Part shown: piece by piece, positions 16,816 through 26,391 of the stretch
Position numbering within the stretch: position 1 is the first letter of the stretch
How the letters are laid out: every line of letters starts with the position of its first letter
Assembly: GCA_963731205.1 (NCBI GenBank)
Contig: CAVSUJ010000001.1
Location: 558,001 to 622,000 of the forward strand
Length of the DNA stretch: 64,000 nt
Origin: DATAZK01 sp963731205
GTDB taxonomy: Bacteria > Actinomycetota > Actinomycetes > Frankiales > Frankiaceae
Direction of reading: 5' to 3'
Notes under the pieces: generated by a model
Seen by the model: the letters and a program-made list of their open reading frames with translations, nothing else
Database searches by the model: none
Told to the model about the DNA's origin: nothing
Position numbers and translations under genes: made by a program

Positions 16816-18872
16816 GATGACCGGCCTCCGGACGTCGAAGGTTGACCCGGCTGTGGAGTCCGGGATTGCGCGGAGTCGACGATCTCGCCGAACAAGTCCA
16901 GATCCATCGGCTTGGTCAGGTAGGACTCGGCGCCGTGGGCAAGCAGTCGATGAATCACGCCTGGACTGGCATCGGCGGACAGCACCACGACCGGTACGGC
17001 AGACGTCTTCACGTCGGACTTCAACTGCCTGAGTACTTCTCCTCCGTAGGTGTCGGGCAGGTGGAGATCCAACAGAATCACATCGAAAACTTCGGCTTTG
17101 GCGCGCGCCAGTCCGGCTTCACCGGAGGAGACGGAGCACAGCCGTACGTGGGGACGGGACTGCAGGTAGCGGGAGACCACCTCGACGTTGGCGTCATTGT
17201 CCTCGATGTAGAGCACGTTGAGCGTGGGCCGGCTGTGCTCTCGCGAGACCGAGACCGAGCCCGCCGGGACGGGCTTTGTCCGAGGCTTCGGCACAGCGTC
17301 GAGAAGTCGCGGGAGCGTCACCGTGAAGACCGAACCTGCACCGGGCGTGCTCAGCGCCGTGAGCCGGCCTCCCATCGCCTCGGCGAGCGCTTTGGAGAGC
17401 GGCAAGCCGATGCCGGTTCCTTCGATGCCGGCCTGCGATGCGCCGAGGCGCTCGAACGGGACGAAGATGCGCTCCAGCTCCCCCGCGGTCAGCCCCGGTC
17501 CCGCATCTGTGACCGAGATCGCCGCATGACCCGGCTCGGTTTCCAGTCCTGAGATCTGGATCCGCGCGTCGCGGGGGCCGTACTTCACGGCGTTCGACAC
17601 GAGGTTGACCAGAATCTGCGAAAGTCGTTGCTGGTCCGCCAGCATGGTGAGGCCGGCGTTGGCGCAGTCGGTGTCGATCTCAACGAATTGCGCAGCCGCG
17701 AGCGGCGTGAGCAATCGGCTCGCGTCTTCAACGGCAGCCAGGACCGAGACGGACTCGATCGACAGATTCAGATCACCGGATTCGATTCGGGAAATGTCGA
17801 TCAGCTCATTGATGAGTGCCAGCAAGTGGCGCCCCGCCTCGAGAATCCTGGTCGCGCTGTCGCGGTCCTCCTCGTTGAGATCAGACATCCGCAGCAGCTG
17901 CGCGAATCCGAGCACAGCATTCAGCGGGGTTCGGAGTTCGTGACTGGTGTGAGACAGGAAGACGTTCTTGGCATCGGTTGCTCCTACCGCGGCATCACGG
18001 GCAGCAATGATCTCCGCCGAACGATCAGCGAGGAGGCTCTCAGCCAGCAGGAGCGAATCGGCGAGGCGACCCAGCTCGTCGGTCCCGGGCCGAACGGGCA
18101 GCAGCGGCTCGCCGGCGCCTAGCCGGTCCGCATTGGCAGCCGCCGCGGCGATCCGCCGGGAGATGCCGGAAATGAAAAGGCCTGCACCGGCCAAACCGGC
18201 AATGATCGCCACGAAGAAACTGATGAGATTCAGCCGGCTGATGGTCACCTCGAGCCGTGTGACGCTGCTGGTTTGCGCCGCCAGCGACTTCGAGGGCGCC
18301 GTCGCCAGCGATCCGATCTGGCGACGGAGCAGATCCATCTCGGCCTTGCCGGCCTCGAGTGCGGGCAACACGTTGCCGGCTGATGCCCCGGCCGCCGCAT
18401 CTGCGCGCAGCAGAGCAAGGGTCGTCAGCACCGACTTCGTGCTGGCATCGACGGCACGCTCGGGCGCCGACCTGTGGGCAGCGATGGCGGCGGTGTGCAA
18501 GGCAGCCCGGTCCGCGTCCATGCGGGCCAGCGCCGCCAGGTAGGGATCGAGAAAGAGCGCGTCGCCGGTGGCGATGTAGCCGCGCACGCCGGTCTCCGCG
18601 TTGACCGCGTCAGACAACACCTGATTGGCCGCGTTGCTCAAATGCAGGTCGACGAGTGCGGTCTGGCGTTCGGCGCGCTCTTTGGAGCCGAGCGCAAGGC
18701 TTGCTGAGGTGATGAACACCAGCGCCAGGAGCGGCACCGCCAGGACCATCAAACCTTTTGCGCGGACCGACCGGTCAAGCCACCACTGACTCACTCCGGA
18801 AGGACGTGTGAGTGCGGATTCGCCACGCGCTGCGGCTGACCTCGACCGCCGACCGGATCTTAGAACCACCAC
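16812..18872 (-). CDS. hybrid sensor histidine kinase with CHASE3-like sensor and C-terminal receiver
   Basis: 686 residues. Transmembrane helices lie at ~40-62 and ~214-236, flanking a ~150-residue external helical domain (NAETGVRGYIATGD) typical of CHASE3. A HAMP-like segment follows, then HisKA with His311 (SHTSHELRTPLN), an ATPase domain with N-box NLVSNAVKYG (423-432), DAGPG and GTGIGL, and a receiver with Asp602 (ILLDLHLP) and Lys654 (TKPMD). The receiver resembles the coupled single-domain regulator. The final target is not encoded nearby. Confidence 0.92.
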   Translation of the reverse strand: MVVLRSGRRSRSAAARGESALTRPSGVSQWWLDRSVRAKGLMVLAVPLLALVFITSASLALGSKERAERQTALVDLHLSNAANQVLSDAVNAETGVRGYIATGDALFLDPYLAALARMDADRAALHTAAIAAHRSAPERAVDASTKSVLTTLALLRADAAAGASAGNVLPALEAGKAEMDLLRRQIGSLATAPSKSLAAQTSSVTRLEVTISRLNLISFFVAIIAGLAGAGLFISGISRRIAAAAANADRLGAGEPLLPVRPGTDELGRLADSLLLAESLLADRSAEIIAARDAAVGATDAKNVFLSHTSHELRTPLNAVLGFAQLLRMSDLNEEDRDSATRILEAGRHLLALINELIDISRIESGDLNLSIESVSVLAAVEDASRLLTPLAAAQFVEIDTDCANAGLTMLADQQRLSQILVNLVSNAVKYGPRDARIQISGLETEPGHAAISVTDAGPGLTAGELERIFVPFERLGASQAGIEGTGIGLPLSKALAEAMGGRLTALSTPGAGSVFTVTLPRLLDAVPKPRTKPVPAGSVSVSREHSRPTLNVLYIEDNDANVEVVSRYLQSRPHVRLCSVSSGEAGLARAKAEVFDVILLDLHLPDTYGGEVLRQLKSDVKTSAVPVVVLSADASPGVIHRLLAHGAESYLTKPMDLDLFGEIVDSAQSRTPQPGQPSTSGGRSS

Positions 18873-19019
18873 GCGGTGTCCCCAGAATGAGAGCGTGGGT
18901 GTCAGTCACGTTCAGTTGTGTGACGCGTGCGGAACGCTACACCCCCAGCTGGGATTGAGCGGAGACACGATCATCACGCGAGCGAACGTGCAACCGGCCC
19001 GTCTCTCTGCGGACGGAGC

Positions 19020-19472
19020 TCATCCCGTCTCCCGGTCATCGACCGATGTGCCCTCGGCGGGAAAGGGCGTAGCCCCACCGTGTACGGCCGCAAGCATCGG
19101 CCCGAGATCATTGGCAACCGCGCAGACTGCCGCCCAGGCCTGAGCAAGGGTCGCGCTGTCGACACCGTGGGTGTGCAGCGTCTGCTCGGCGACGACGAAC
19201 CCATCGTCCCAGTAGACGTGTGCCGTACGGCTGCGCCTGTTGATGTCGTTGAGCTCGCGCAGTACCGCAGCCGACGCCTTCACGCTGTACGCGACATGCG
19301 CCCACACGCGGACCACCGGTGGCGTGCCTTCGACGGCCGACACCCAGCCCGCCGCGCTGCCGCTGCGAAACGGCACATCACCGTCGGGGTCCACCTCGAC
19401 CCGGCAGACATCCCACACCTCTTGCAAGCACTGCCGAACGTGTGCCCGCAGCCACTGCATTTCCTGACCCAT
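19020..19472 (-). CDS. YbjN/type-III-chaperone-fold hypothetical protein
   Basis: 150 residues from ATG 19472, chosen because AAGGAAG lies 6 bases ahead; an upstream in-frame ATG at 19517 lacks a site. The pattern VRVWAHVAYSVKASAAVLRE, LNDINRRSRTAHVYWDDGFV resembles actinobacterial YbjN-domain proteins. No catalytic motif is visible. It is divergent from the DinB-like gene at 19553. Confidence 0.65.
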   Translation of the reverse strand: MGQEMQWLRAHVRQCLQEVWDVCRVEVDPDGDVPFRSGSAAGWVSAVEGTPPVVRVWAHVAYSVKASAAVLRELNDINRRSRTAHVYWDDGFVVAEQTLHTHGVDSATLAQAWAAVCAVANDLGPMLAAVHGGATPFPAEGTSVDDRETG

Positions 19473-19552
19473 GTGACCACTTCCTTCAGCAGTCACTTTC
19501 CGCCCGGGGTACGACAATTTCGGCCGGCGACGGCGGCGGGGATACTGCCAGG

Positions 19553-20029
19553 ATGGACAGCCTCGCTCTTCTGCTGCCCGCTCTACAGGCGCAGCGCCGT
19601 CATGCGCGCGAGGCCCTTTCGGGACTGACCGAGCAGCAATTGCTGACTCCGGTGCCGCCGACGACGTGGGCGCCGGTCGCCGCGCTTCATCACCTCGCGC
19701 TCGATGTCGAGCGTTGGTGGTTCAGTTCGCTGCTGGCAGGCGACGAGGCCGCCCGGCAGTACTTCGAGGACCACCCCGGTGGCGGCTGGAACGGGTCGCC
19801 GGGCATTGACGTCGTGGCCCTGTACGAGGCGGAGTGTGCCCGCTCCGACGAGATTCTCGCCCGGTCGAAGCCGGCGGATCCGGCGGCGCAGTGGCACGAT
19901 TTCCTCGGCCCGCGACAGACTGCAGAGGAGCTCGTCCTGCACGTGATCACCGAGACAGCTACTCACGCCGGCCAACTCGATGTCGTACGCGAGTCGATCG
20001 ACGGCAAGACCTGGCTGGTGCTGGACTGA
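19553..20029 (+). CDS. DinB/DUF664-family protein
   Basis: 158 residues (MDSLALLLPALQAQRRHARE) with the DinB-like helical bundle. Candidate metal ligands are HHLALDVE near residue 46 and HVITETATHAGQLD at the C-terminus, a very typical DUF664 ending. A thiol-dependent transferase role is possible from family knowledge. It is the second member of this family within 4 kb but only distantly similar to 15807-16319. Confidence 0.85.
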   Translation: MDSLALLLPALQAQRRHAREALSGLTEQQLLTPVPPTTWAPVAALHHLALDVERWWFSSLLAGDEAARQYFEDHPGGGWNGSPGIDVVALYEAECARSDEILARSKPADPAAQWHDFLGPRQTAEELVLHVITETATHAGQLDVVRESIDGKTWLVLD

Positions 20030-20045
20030 GGAGCCTGACCGCCGC

Positions 20046-20666
20046 CTAACGGCTGCCGGCCGCCGTCGGCAGGAAGGCGCGGACGTGACCCAGCGCGCGT
20101 TCGACGTACTCCTCCTTCTCGCCCACCGGCGCGACGTAGAAGATCGCCGCTCGGGCCGCCTCGAGGCCGGCCAGCCGGGCGATCACCCACGCCGCCAGGT
20201 ACTGGCTCGACAGGCAACCTCCGGCGGTGGCGACATTGCCGCAGGCATGGAACGGCCGGTCGACGACATTCGCGCCGGCCTCGATGACCCACGGCTTGGT
20301 CAGCAGATCGGTGCAGACGGGAACGTCGTCCAGCAGCCCGAGCCTGGCAAGCAGCAGCGCGCCGGAGCATTGCGAGCCGATGAGCTGGCGGCTGGGATCC
20401 AGGCGCAGCGTCGCCAGGAACTCCGGATCCGCGGCAAAATCGCGGGTCCGCATTCCACTGCCCACGATCACCGCGTCGGCGGCCGGCAACTCGTCGAGTG
20501 ACATCTGGGCGGTGACGGTTACCCCGTTCATCGAGGTCACCTGCGGTGTCGGTGAGGCGATCGCGACCGACCAATCGTCAAGCCCAGCGCGGCCCAGCAG
20601 GTACGAGGCGACGAACGAGTCGATCTCGTTGAACCCGTCCAGGGTCACGATCGCGATCGTGGTCAT
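20046..20666 (-). CDS. DJ-1/PfpI family protein
   Basis: 206 residues from ATG 20666 (MTTIAIVTLDGFNEIDSF). The nucleophile elbow is GSQCSGALLLARLG with Cys100, and Glu14 matches the glutamate that polarises the cysteine in DJ-1-type proteins. Members act as glyoxalases, isonitrile hydratases or amidases, often in stress responses; the precise activity is not decidable here. An in-frame start at 20756 adds a non-conserved basic stretch and was rejected. Confidence 0.85.
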   Translation of the reverse strand: MTTIAIVTLDGFNEIDSFVASYLLGRAGLDDWSVAIASPTPQVTSMNGVTVTAQMSLDELPAADAVIVGSGMRTRDFAADPEFLATLRLDPSRQLIGSQCSGALLLARLGLLDDVPVCTDLLTKPWVIEAGANVVDRPFHACGNVATAGGCLSSQYLAAWVIARLAGLEAARAAIFYVAPVGEKEEYVERALGHVRAFLPTAAGSR

Positions 20667-20819
20667 CAGCTGATGGTACGGAGCCGCGCCCTTGCCGACC
20701 CGGGATTTTCTGCACCAGAGCACCGGGAAAATCACTCCCTGGACCGGTCGTGTCACAGCCTGTTGTGCGCGACGGGTTCGTCTGATTTGACCCGACCGCA
20801 GGCGCTACGCTCCGGCTCT

Positions 20820-21284
20820 ATGGGGGACACAGTCGAGGACGTTTCCGGCCGTCTGCGCAGACTGGCCGTTGATCTTGTTCGTAACAGCCAACCGGAAGAT
20901 GCGGCAGCGGTTCTTGTCGGGATGGGGGCGGTTGAGATGCTGTCCGAGTTCGGCGACGATGCCCACGGTGCTGACCGCGAGTCGCAGTCGCAGTGGGCTC
21001 CGCAGGCCGCGCTGTCACCAGGCTATTGACTGTCTTCACAGCGTGAAGTCGAGGCGGCGGCCGTCACGGTCGCTCGAGTTATCGAAAACGACGAGCCCGA
21101 CGCGGCTATACGTACCCAACTCGTCCGGCTCATGCGAGAGCTGGAACCCGGTCATCACCTGCAGGACGACAACGACCATGTCCTGATGGACGTGCTGCGC
21201 CAGCTGATCCTGCACACGGTCTGGCTTGCCGAGGAACACCGCGTGCTGCAGGAAGAGGTCGACCGGCTCAACGGACTCGATTGA
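20820..21284 (+). pseudogene. hypothetical protein interrupted by an in-frame TGA
   Basis: ATG 20820 opens 69 codons (MGDTVEDVSGRLRRLAVDLV) ending at TGA 21027-21029. The same frame then continues open for 84 codons to TGA 21282-21284 and reads like coding sequence (VARVIENDEPDAAIRTQLVR, then LMRELEPGHHLQDDNDHVLM). No ATG, GTG or TTG lies in frame before ATG 21132. The simplest reading is one ~153-residue protein with a nonsense mutation or a base error. Two separate genes or TGA readthrough are less likely. The family is not recognised. Confidence 0.55.
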
Positions 21285-21383
21285 GCCCACACCCTGGCCT
21301 CGTCAACGGGTGGGGACGCCCGCACGGCATGATGTCGCCACGATCGTCGGGGCACCAGATGGGCCATTGAGGCAGGCAATGTG

Positions 21384-23834
21384 ATGCGCAGGCGGGTCGA
21401 CGCGCCAACGACGCACAACCCCGCGCCCCCCACGACTGCGCCGCCGTTCCTCACGCCACCAGCGGGCCTCACCGCCGCCCAGGTCGCCGAACGCGTGCGG
21501 GAGGGGCGCACAAATGACGTTCGCACCAAGACCAGCCGCACGATTGCGGAGATCTTGCGCGCCAACATCTTCACCACTTTCAACGCCCTGCTGCTGACGC
21601 TCTTCGTGATCATCCTGGCGACGGGACGCTGGCAGAACGGCCTCTTCGGCCTCGTCATCATTGCGAATTCGGCGATCGGCATCGTGCAGGAGGTGCGCGC
21701 CAAGCGCACCCTCGATCGGCTGACAGTCCTGAATGCGACGCACGCGCACGTGGTCCGGGACGCCGTCGTGGGCGAGGTCGAACTGCCGGACATCGTCGCC
21801 GACGACCTCATCGAGTTGCACACCGGTGATCAGGTACCTGCTGACGGCCTCGTCACTGCCACTTCCGGCCTGGAGATCGACGAGTCGCTGCTGACCGGCG
21901 AGTCGGACCCGGTCGCCAAGCAGGAAGGCGCCGAGGTGCGTTCGGGTTCGCTCGTCGTGGCGGGCAGCGGCCGTTTCCAGGCGATCGCCGTCGGGGCGGA
22001 CGCGTATGCCACGCGGATCGCGGCCGAGGCCAAGCAATCGCAGATGCCGCATTCGGAGCTCGTCGCCGGCACCAACCGGCTGCTGCGCTGGATCTCTGTG
22101 CTGATGGTGATCGTCGCGCCCGTGCTGCTGTGGAGCCAGTTCCGGAGCAAGGACAATCACGGCTGGCAGGACTCGGTCACGGGGACCGTCGCCGCGCTGG
22201 TCGGCATGGTTCCGGAAGGGCTGGTGCTGCTGACCAGCCTCGCCTTCACGCTGGCGACGGTCACACTTGCCCGCAAGCAGACACTCGTCCAGCAGCTACC
22301 CGCGGTCGAAGGCCTCGCCCGGGTCGACGTCATCTGTCTGGACAAGACCGGCACGCTGACCTACGGCGACATCGCCTTCGACCGGTTGGAACTGCTGCCC
22401 GGTGCAGTCGAGTCAGACGTGCGGGAAGCTCTGGCGTTGAGTGCCGCTGGCCCGGAGACGAACGCGACTTCCCAAGCGTTGTCGGCCGAATTCGCCTCTC
22501 CACAATGGATACGCACCGGCGGCGTGCCGTTCTCCTCGGCCCGCAAATGGTCCGCCGTGGCGACCGAAGGCCACGGCAGCTGGGTCTTCGGCGCACCGGA
22601 GATGGTCCTCGCCCACCCTGCAGCCCAACTTCAGCGATCAGCTCGCGAGAGCGCCGATGTGGCTGCAGCGCAAGGGAATCGGGTGCTCCTGCTTGCCTGC
22701 ACCTCAACGGAGCTCTCACAGGAAGGTGGCGAGGGAGCGGCCCCGCAACTGCCCCGCGATCTCGTTCCCGCAGCACTCGTCATCCTGGCCGAACGGGTCC
22801 GTGAAGACGCCGCCGAAACGCTCGAGTACTTCCTCGATCAAGGGGTCGCGCTCAAAGTCATCTCCGGCGACAACCCACGCACGGTGGGTGCCGTCGCCAC
22901 CCGGGTCGGCATCCCGGGAATCGCTTCCCCCGACGATGCCTACGACGCCCGCGAACTGCCGGACGACCTCGAGCAACTGGCAGAAATCGTTGAAACGCAT
23001 GCTGTTTTCGGACGCATCTCGCCGCAGCAGAAGCGCAATGTCGTGCGTGCGCTCCAGTCCCGTGGGCATGTGGTCGCGATGACCGGCGACGGCGTCAACG
23101 ACGCCCTGGCACTGAAGGACGCCGACATCGGCGTGGCGATGGGCAACGGCTCCCCCGCCACCCGGGCCGTCGCGCAACTGGTCCTGCTGGACGGCAAATT
23201 CGCCCACCTGCCCGACGTGCTCGGCGAAGGACGGCGGGTCATCGCCAACATCGAGCGCGCGGCCAATCTCTTCCTGACCAAGAACGTCTACTCACTCGTG
23301 CTCGCGCTCATTGCCGCCGTCACGGTACGGGCGTATCCGCTGGCGCCGATCCAGCTCACGCTCATCTCCACCGCCACCATCGGCTTCCCGGGAGCGGTGC
23401 TGGCGCTGGCGCCCAACACCCGGCGTTACCTCCCTGGTTTCCTACGCCGGGTGCTGCGATTCGCGGTGCCGATCGGCGTGCTCATCGGAGCTGTCGCGTA
23501 CACCGGCTACCGCGTGACGCGGGCGCTGGACTCGACGGCAGGCGTCGAGGGAGCACGCACCACCGCGGCCATCATCGTCCTGATCATCTCGCTCTGGGTG
23601 CTGCTCGTGCTCGCCCGCCCGCTGGCCAGCTGGAAGCTCGCGCTCGTGGCCACGATGGCAGGGATCGTCGCGCTTATCGTGGTCGTTCCGGGGCTCGCCC
23701 ACCTCTTCCTGTTGCGCCCGACGCCATTGCGGCTGCTGGTCGCGGTGGCCTTCGGCGCGGGCGGCGCTTTCGTCGTCGAGGTCACGTTCCGGGCGGTCTC
23801 GTTCACCGCTCGTCGTCGAGCCGTATCAGCGTGA
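21384..23834 (+). CDS. ctpE: P-type cation ATPase, CtpE-like
   Basis: 816 residues. It shows the actuator loop LLTGESDPVAK, the phosphorylation site DKTGTLT with Asp320, KVISGDNPRTVGAVA, and the hinge TGDGVNDALALKDADIGVAM. About ten membrane helices are arranged as in P-type pumps. The N-terminal TAAQVAERVREGRTNDV and the core follow the layout of M. tuberculosis CtpE, a calcium-uptake ATPase. Metal specificity is inferred from that resemblance. A GTG at 21381 directly before the ATG is an equal start candidate. Confidence 0.87.
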   Translation: MRRRVDAPTTHNPAPPTTAPPFLTPPAGLTAAQVAERVREGRTNDVRTKTSRTIAEILRANIFTTFNALLLTLFVIILATGRWQNGLFGLVIIANSAIGIVQEVRAKRTLDRLTVLNATHAHVVRDAVVGEVELPDIVADDLIELHTGDQVPADGLVTATSGLEIDESLLTGESDPVAKQEGAEVRSGSLVVAGSGRFQAIAVGADAYATRIAAEAKQSQMPHSELVAGTNRLLRWISVLMVIVAPVLLWSQFRSKDNHGWQDSVTGTVAALVGMVPEGLVLLTSLAFTLATVTLARKQTLVQQLPAVEGLARVDVICLDKTGTLTYGDIAFDRLELLPGAVESDVREALALSAAGPETNATSQALSAEFASPQWIRTGGVPFSSARKWSAVATEGHGSWVFGAPEMVLAHPAAQLQRSARESADVAAAQGNRVLLLACTSTELSQEGGEGAAPQLPRDLVPAALVILAERVREDAAETLEYFLDQGVALKVISGDNPRTVGAVATRVGIPGIASPDDAYDARELPDDLEQLAEIVETHAVFGRISPQQKRNVVRALQSRGHVVAMTGDGVNDALALKDADIGVAMGNGSPATRAVAQLVLLDGKFAHLPDVLGEGRRVIANIERAANLFLTKNVYSLVLALIAAVTVRAYPLAPIQLTLISTATIGFPGAVLALAPNTRRYLPGFLRRVLRFAVPIGVLIGAVAYTGYRVTRALDSTAGVEGARTTAAIIVLIISLWVLLVLARPLASWKLALVATMAGIVALIVVVPGLAHLFLLRPTPLRLLVAVAFGAGGAFVVEVTFRAVSFTARRRAVSA

Positions 23835-23872
23835 CGCTAGGGTCTGCGCATGCACAGCCCGGAGGTCATCTC

Positions 23873-24718
23873 ATGACCAGCAGAACGCTCGACGGAGCCC
23901 ACGCTCTCATCACCGGGGGCGGGACGGGCATCGGTCGCGGGATCGCCACCGCTCTCGCTCAGGAGGGGGCAGTGGTGACGCTCGCCGCGCGGCGGCTGGA
24001 GGTCCTGGAGGAGACCGCCGAGCAGCTCCGGGCAGAAGTCGACGGCGCCGAAGTCCGCGTGGCCGTGTGCGACGTGACGGTCTCGGAGCAGGTCGAGGCC
24101 GCCGTAGCGATCGCCGCCGGCCCTGACGGCCGGCTCGACGTCGCGGTCGCCAATGCCGGAACCGGTATCCCCGGTCCGTTCCTCTTGCTCGATGACAGGA
24201 CATGGCGCTTCTGCTGCGAACTGAACATCATCGGCACCGCGTCGACCTTTCGCCATGCGGCGCTGGCGATGCGTGATCACGGCGGCTCGCTGGTCGCCAT
24301 CTCGACGGCCGCCTCGTCGGCTCCGGAGGTGGGGATGTCGGCCTACACGAGCACCAAGGCGGCCGTCGACATGATGGTGCGCGCTGCCGCGTGGGAGCTG
24401 GGTGTCTACGGGATCCGGGTCAATTCGATCCTGCCCGGCTACGTGCCGACCGACTCGACCGAGGGCGCATTCACGCCGAGGCTGGCCGCGGATCTCCTGC
24501 AGCGCAGCGCGCTCAAGCGCAACGGGACACCCGCTGACATCGGCGCCATGGTCGTTCATCTCTCGCAGCCGGGGGGTTGGGTCACCGGACAGGTGATCGG
24601 CGTCGACGGCGGTATGACCGTACAGCCGATGGCTGATCTCACCGACCTCTCGCGTCGCATGTACGGCGACGCCGCGGTGGACGAAGCGCTCGGGCTCGAT
24701 CGGCGGGCGACGCAGTGA
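23873..24718 (+). CDS. short-chain dehydrogenase/reductase
   Basis: 281 residues with a GGAGG ribosome site. Cofactor motif TGGGTGIGRGIA, NAG at residues ~99-101, catalytic Ser in AISTAASS and YTSTK as the Tyr-Lys pair. The C-terminal GWVTGQVIGVDGGMTV is classical. It is an NAD(P)-dependent oxidoreductase. Its TGA overlaps the GTG of the sulfotransferase gene (24715-24718), so both likely act on the same metabolite. Confidence 0.92.
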   Translation: MTSRTLDGAHALITGGGTGIGRGIATALAQEGAVVTLAARRLEVLEETAEQLRAEVDGAEVRVAVCDVTVSEQVEAAVAIAAGPDGRLDVAVANAGTGIPGPFLLLDDRTWRFCCELNIIGTASTFRHAALAMRDHGGSLVAISTAASSAPEVGMSAYTSTKAAVDMMVRAAAWELGVYGIRVNSILPGYVPTDSTEGAFTPRLAADLLQRSALKRNGTPADIGAMVVHLSQPGGWVTGQVIGVDGGMTVQPMADLTDLSRRMYGDAAVDEALGLDRRATQ

Positions 24719-25872
24719 ACCCGCTCGTCGATGTCGACGAGGTCATCGCGGACGTAGCGAAGGAAACCGGGCTGAGCGACTACGGCGACCCGAGTTTCCG
24801 CGACGGGCTCGAGGTTTTCGTCGCCTCACTGAGTGAGGAGGCCGGGCTGAACGAGATCGGACAGGTTGCCGCCGTCGGGCAGATCCGTCATGCGCTGACC
24901 AACCGGCTGCTCGTCGAGGACTGGGTCGCCCGGCATCCGGCAGTCGATGCCGAACGCATCGACAAGCCCATCTTCATCGTGGGGATGTCTCGTTCGGGCA
25001 CGACCGCATTGAGCCACCTGCTCGCCCGCGACCCGGCGAACCGTTCGCTGCTGGGTTGGGAGGCCGCCGAACCGGTTCCCCCACCGGAGCCGGCGACGTA
25101 CGCCACCGACCCGAGGTTCGAAGCCGCAAAGGCGGATGAATTCGGCATGCTCCATCAGTTGAATCCGGAGCTCGTCAAGATGCACCACGATCCAGCGGAC
25201 ATGCCGGTCGAATGCCTGGTGCCGATGACCCCGCACTTCGTGACGCTCAGCCTCTCGCTCGTCTTTCCGGTGCCGACCTATACCCGCTGGGTTCGCGACA
25301 CCGATCACACCTCGCTGTATCGGTGGCACGAAAAGGTGCTGCGGTTGCTGCAATCGGGCGGCGTGCGCGGGCGGTGGCAGCTGAAGAGCCCGCAACACGC
25401 GATCGCCATCGAGGCGCTGGCAGCGCACTATCCCGATGCCCGGTTCATCGTCACCCACCGCGATCCCTCGACGTGCGTGGCGTCGACCGCCGACATGGCA
25501 CGGGCCTTCGGCAACACATTCGCGCATGAGCGTCAGGGCTCGGACTACGGACCGCTGTGGGCGGATCTGCTCGTCGCCATGGGTGACGCGCTGCTCGATT
25601 TCCGCACTGAACACGGTGACGACCGTTTCGTGGATGTGTCTTATCGGGCTTTGACGACGGACCCTGTCGAGACTGTGCGGGGCATCTACGAAGCCCTCGG
25701 AGAGCCCCTGTCAGATCAGGCTGCTGCAGCGATGCGTGCTCACGTCGGCACGGCGGTTCAGCACCGTTTCGGCAAGCACGAGTACGGCTGGGACGACCTC
25801 GGGCTGAACCGGGAGCAGCTCGATGAGCGGTTCGGCGGCTACCGCGCCCGCTTCGCCGAGTTCCTCGCCTGA
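24715..25872 (+). CDS. sulfotransferase family protein
   Basis: 385 residues. The PAPS-binding P-loop-like motif is PIFIVGMSRSGTTALSHLLA, and the 3'-phosphate site is FIVTHRDPSTCVAS. The central WQLKSPQHAIAIEAL is typical of the bacterial sulfotransferase_3 group that acts on lipids or steroids. The start is a GTG overlapping the SDR stop. The pair suggests oxidation or reduction coupled to sulfation of a hydroxylated lipid (inference). Confidence 0.88.
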   Translation: MNPLVDVDEVIADVAKETGLSDYGDPSFRDGLEVFVASLSEEAGLNEIGQVAAVGQIRHALTNRLLVEDWVARHPAVDAERIDKPIFIVGMSRSGTTALSHLLARDPANRSLLGWEAAEPVPPPEPATYATDPRFEAAKADEFGMLHQLNPELVKMHHDPADMPVECLVPMTPHFVTLSLSLVFPVPTYTRWVRDTDHTSLYRWHEKVLRLLQSGGVRGRWQLKSPQHAIAIEALAAHYPDARFIVTHRDPSTCVASTADMARAFGNTFAHERQGSDYGPLWADLLVAMGDALLDFRTEHGDDRFVDVSYRALTTDPVETVRGIYEALGEPLSDQAAAAMRAHVGTAVQHRFGKHEYGWDDLGLNREQLDERFGGYRARFAEFLA

Positions 25873-25894
25873 CAGAGCCTCATAGCTGCGCTGA

Positions 25895-26314
25895 TCACCC
25901 GACGGTGATGCGCATGAGCGGGCACAGCGCCGGCGGCGGTCCCACCAGCTCGGCGCAGCTCCAGCCGCCGATGGTGACCAGCGTGCTCCCTGCGCGTAGT
26001 CCCGTCACGCTGAGACCGTGGACGGCCACATCGCCGCCGGCGCGAATCACCGGATGCGCGCCGCTGAACTGCGACAGGATCCGCAGGGTTTCCCCGATAC
26101 GGATCTGCGCCCACGGCAACGGATTGACGTTCGCCAAGCCGGCGCAGCTGAGCAGTGGCCAGGTGCCCTCGGCGGTGGTCGCCCGTAGCCCGAAATTGCC
26201 GCAGGCGCTGAAGCTGGGTGTCGTAGCAGCAGCTCGCGTGGGAGTCGCCGATGGCTTCGAACTCGTGCATCCGGCCAGCAGCAGGGCCGCCACGAGTGCT
26301 GCGCCCCGGGGCAT
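25895..26314 (-). CDS. small secreted lipoprotein of unknown function
   Basis: 139 residues from ATG 26314, with a short signal peptide and lipobox LAGC (Cys16) followed by a Ser/Thr/Pro linker. The mature part contains four cysteines (SACGNF, LSCAGL, WSCAEL, PALCPL) that could form two disulfides. No family was recognised. It is convergent with the sulfotransferase gene and divergent from the secreted protein at 26486. Confidence 0.65.
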   Translation of the reverse strand: MPRGAALVAALLLAGCTSSKPSATPTRAAATTPSFSACGNFGLRATTAEGTWPLLSCAGLANVNPLPWAQIRIGETLRILSQFSGAHPVIRAGGDVAVHGLSVTGLRAGSTLVTIGGWSCAELVGPPPALCPLMRITVG

Positions 26315-26391
26315 GTGGGGATGCTCGCAGCGCCGGTACGAGACCGTCAAACGCCAGGGCCCGATCCGGCTGAGCGCCGGCGATGGGCGCA

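Noticed and set aside
18808..19143. Plus-strand frame with a CDACG pair upstream of the YbjN-like gene
   Set aside because: It overlaps the 5' end of the hybrid kinase and the 3' end of the YbjN-like gene in antisense, has no full zinc motif and no ribosome site.
21027..21029. Selenocysteine codon at the in-frame TGA
   Set aside because: No cysteine context, no SECIS-like hairpin seen right after the TGA, and the protein is not a redox family.
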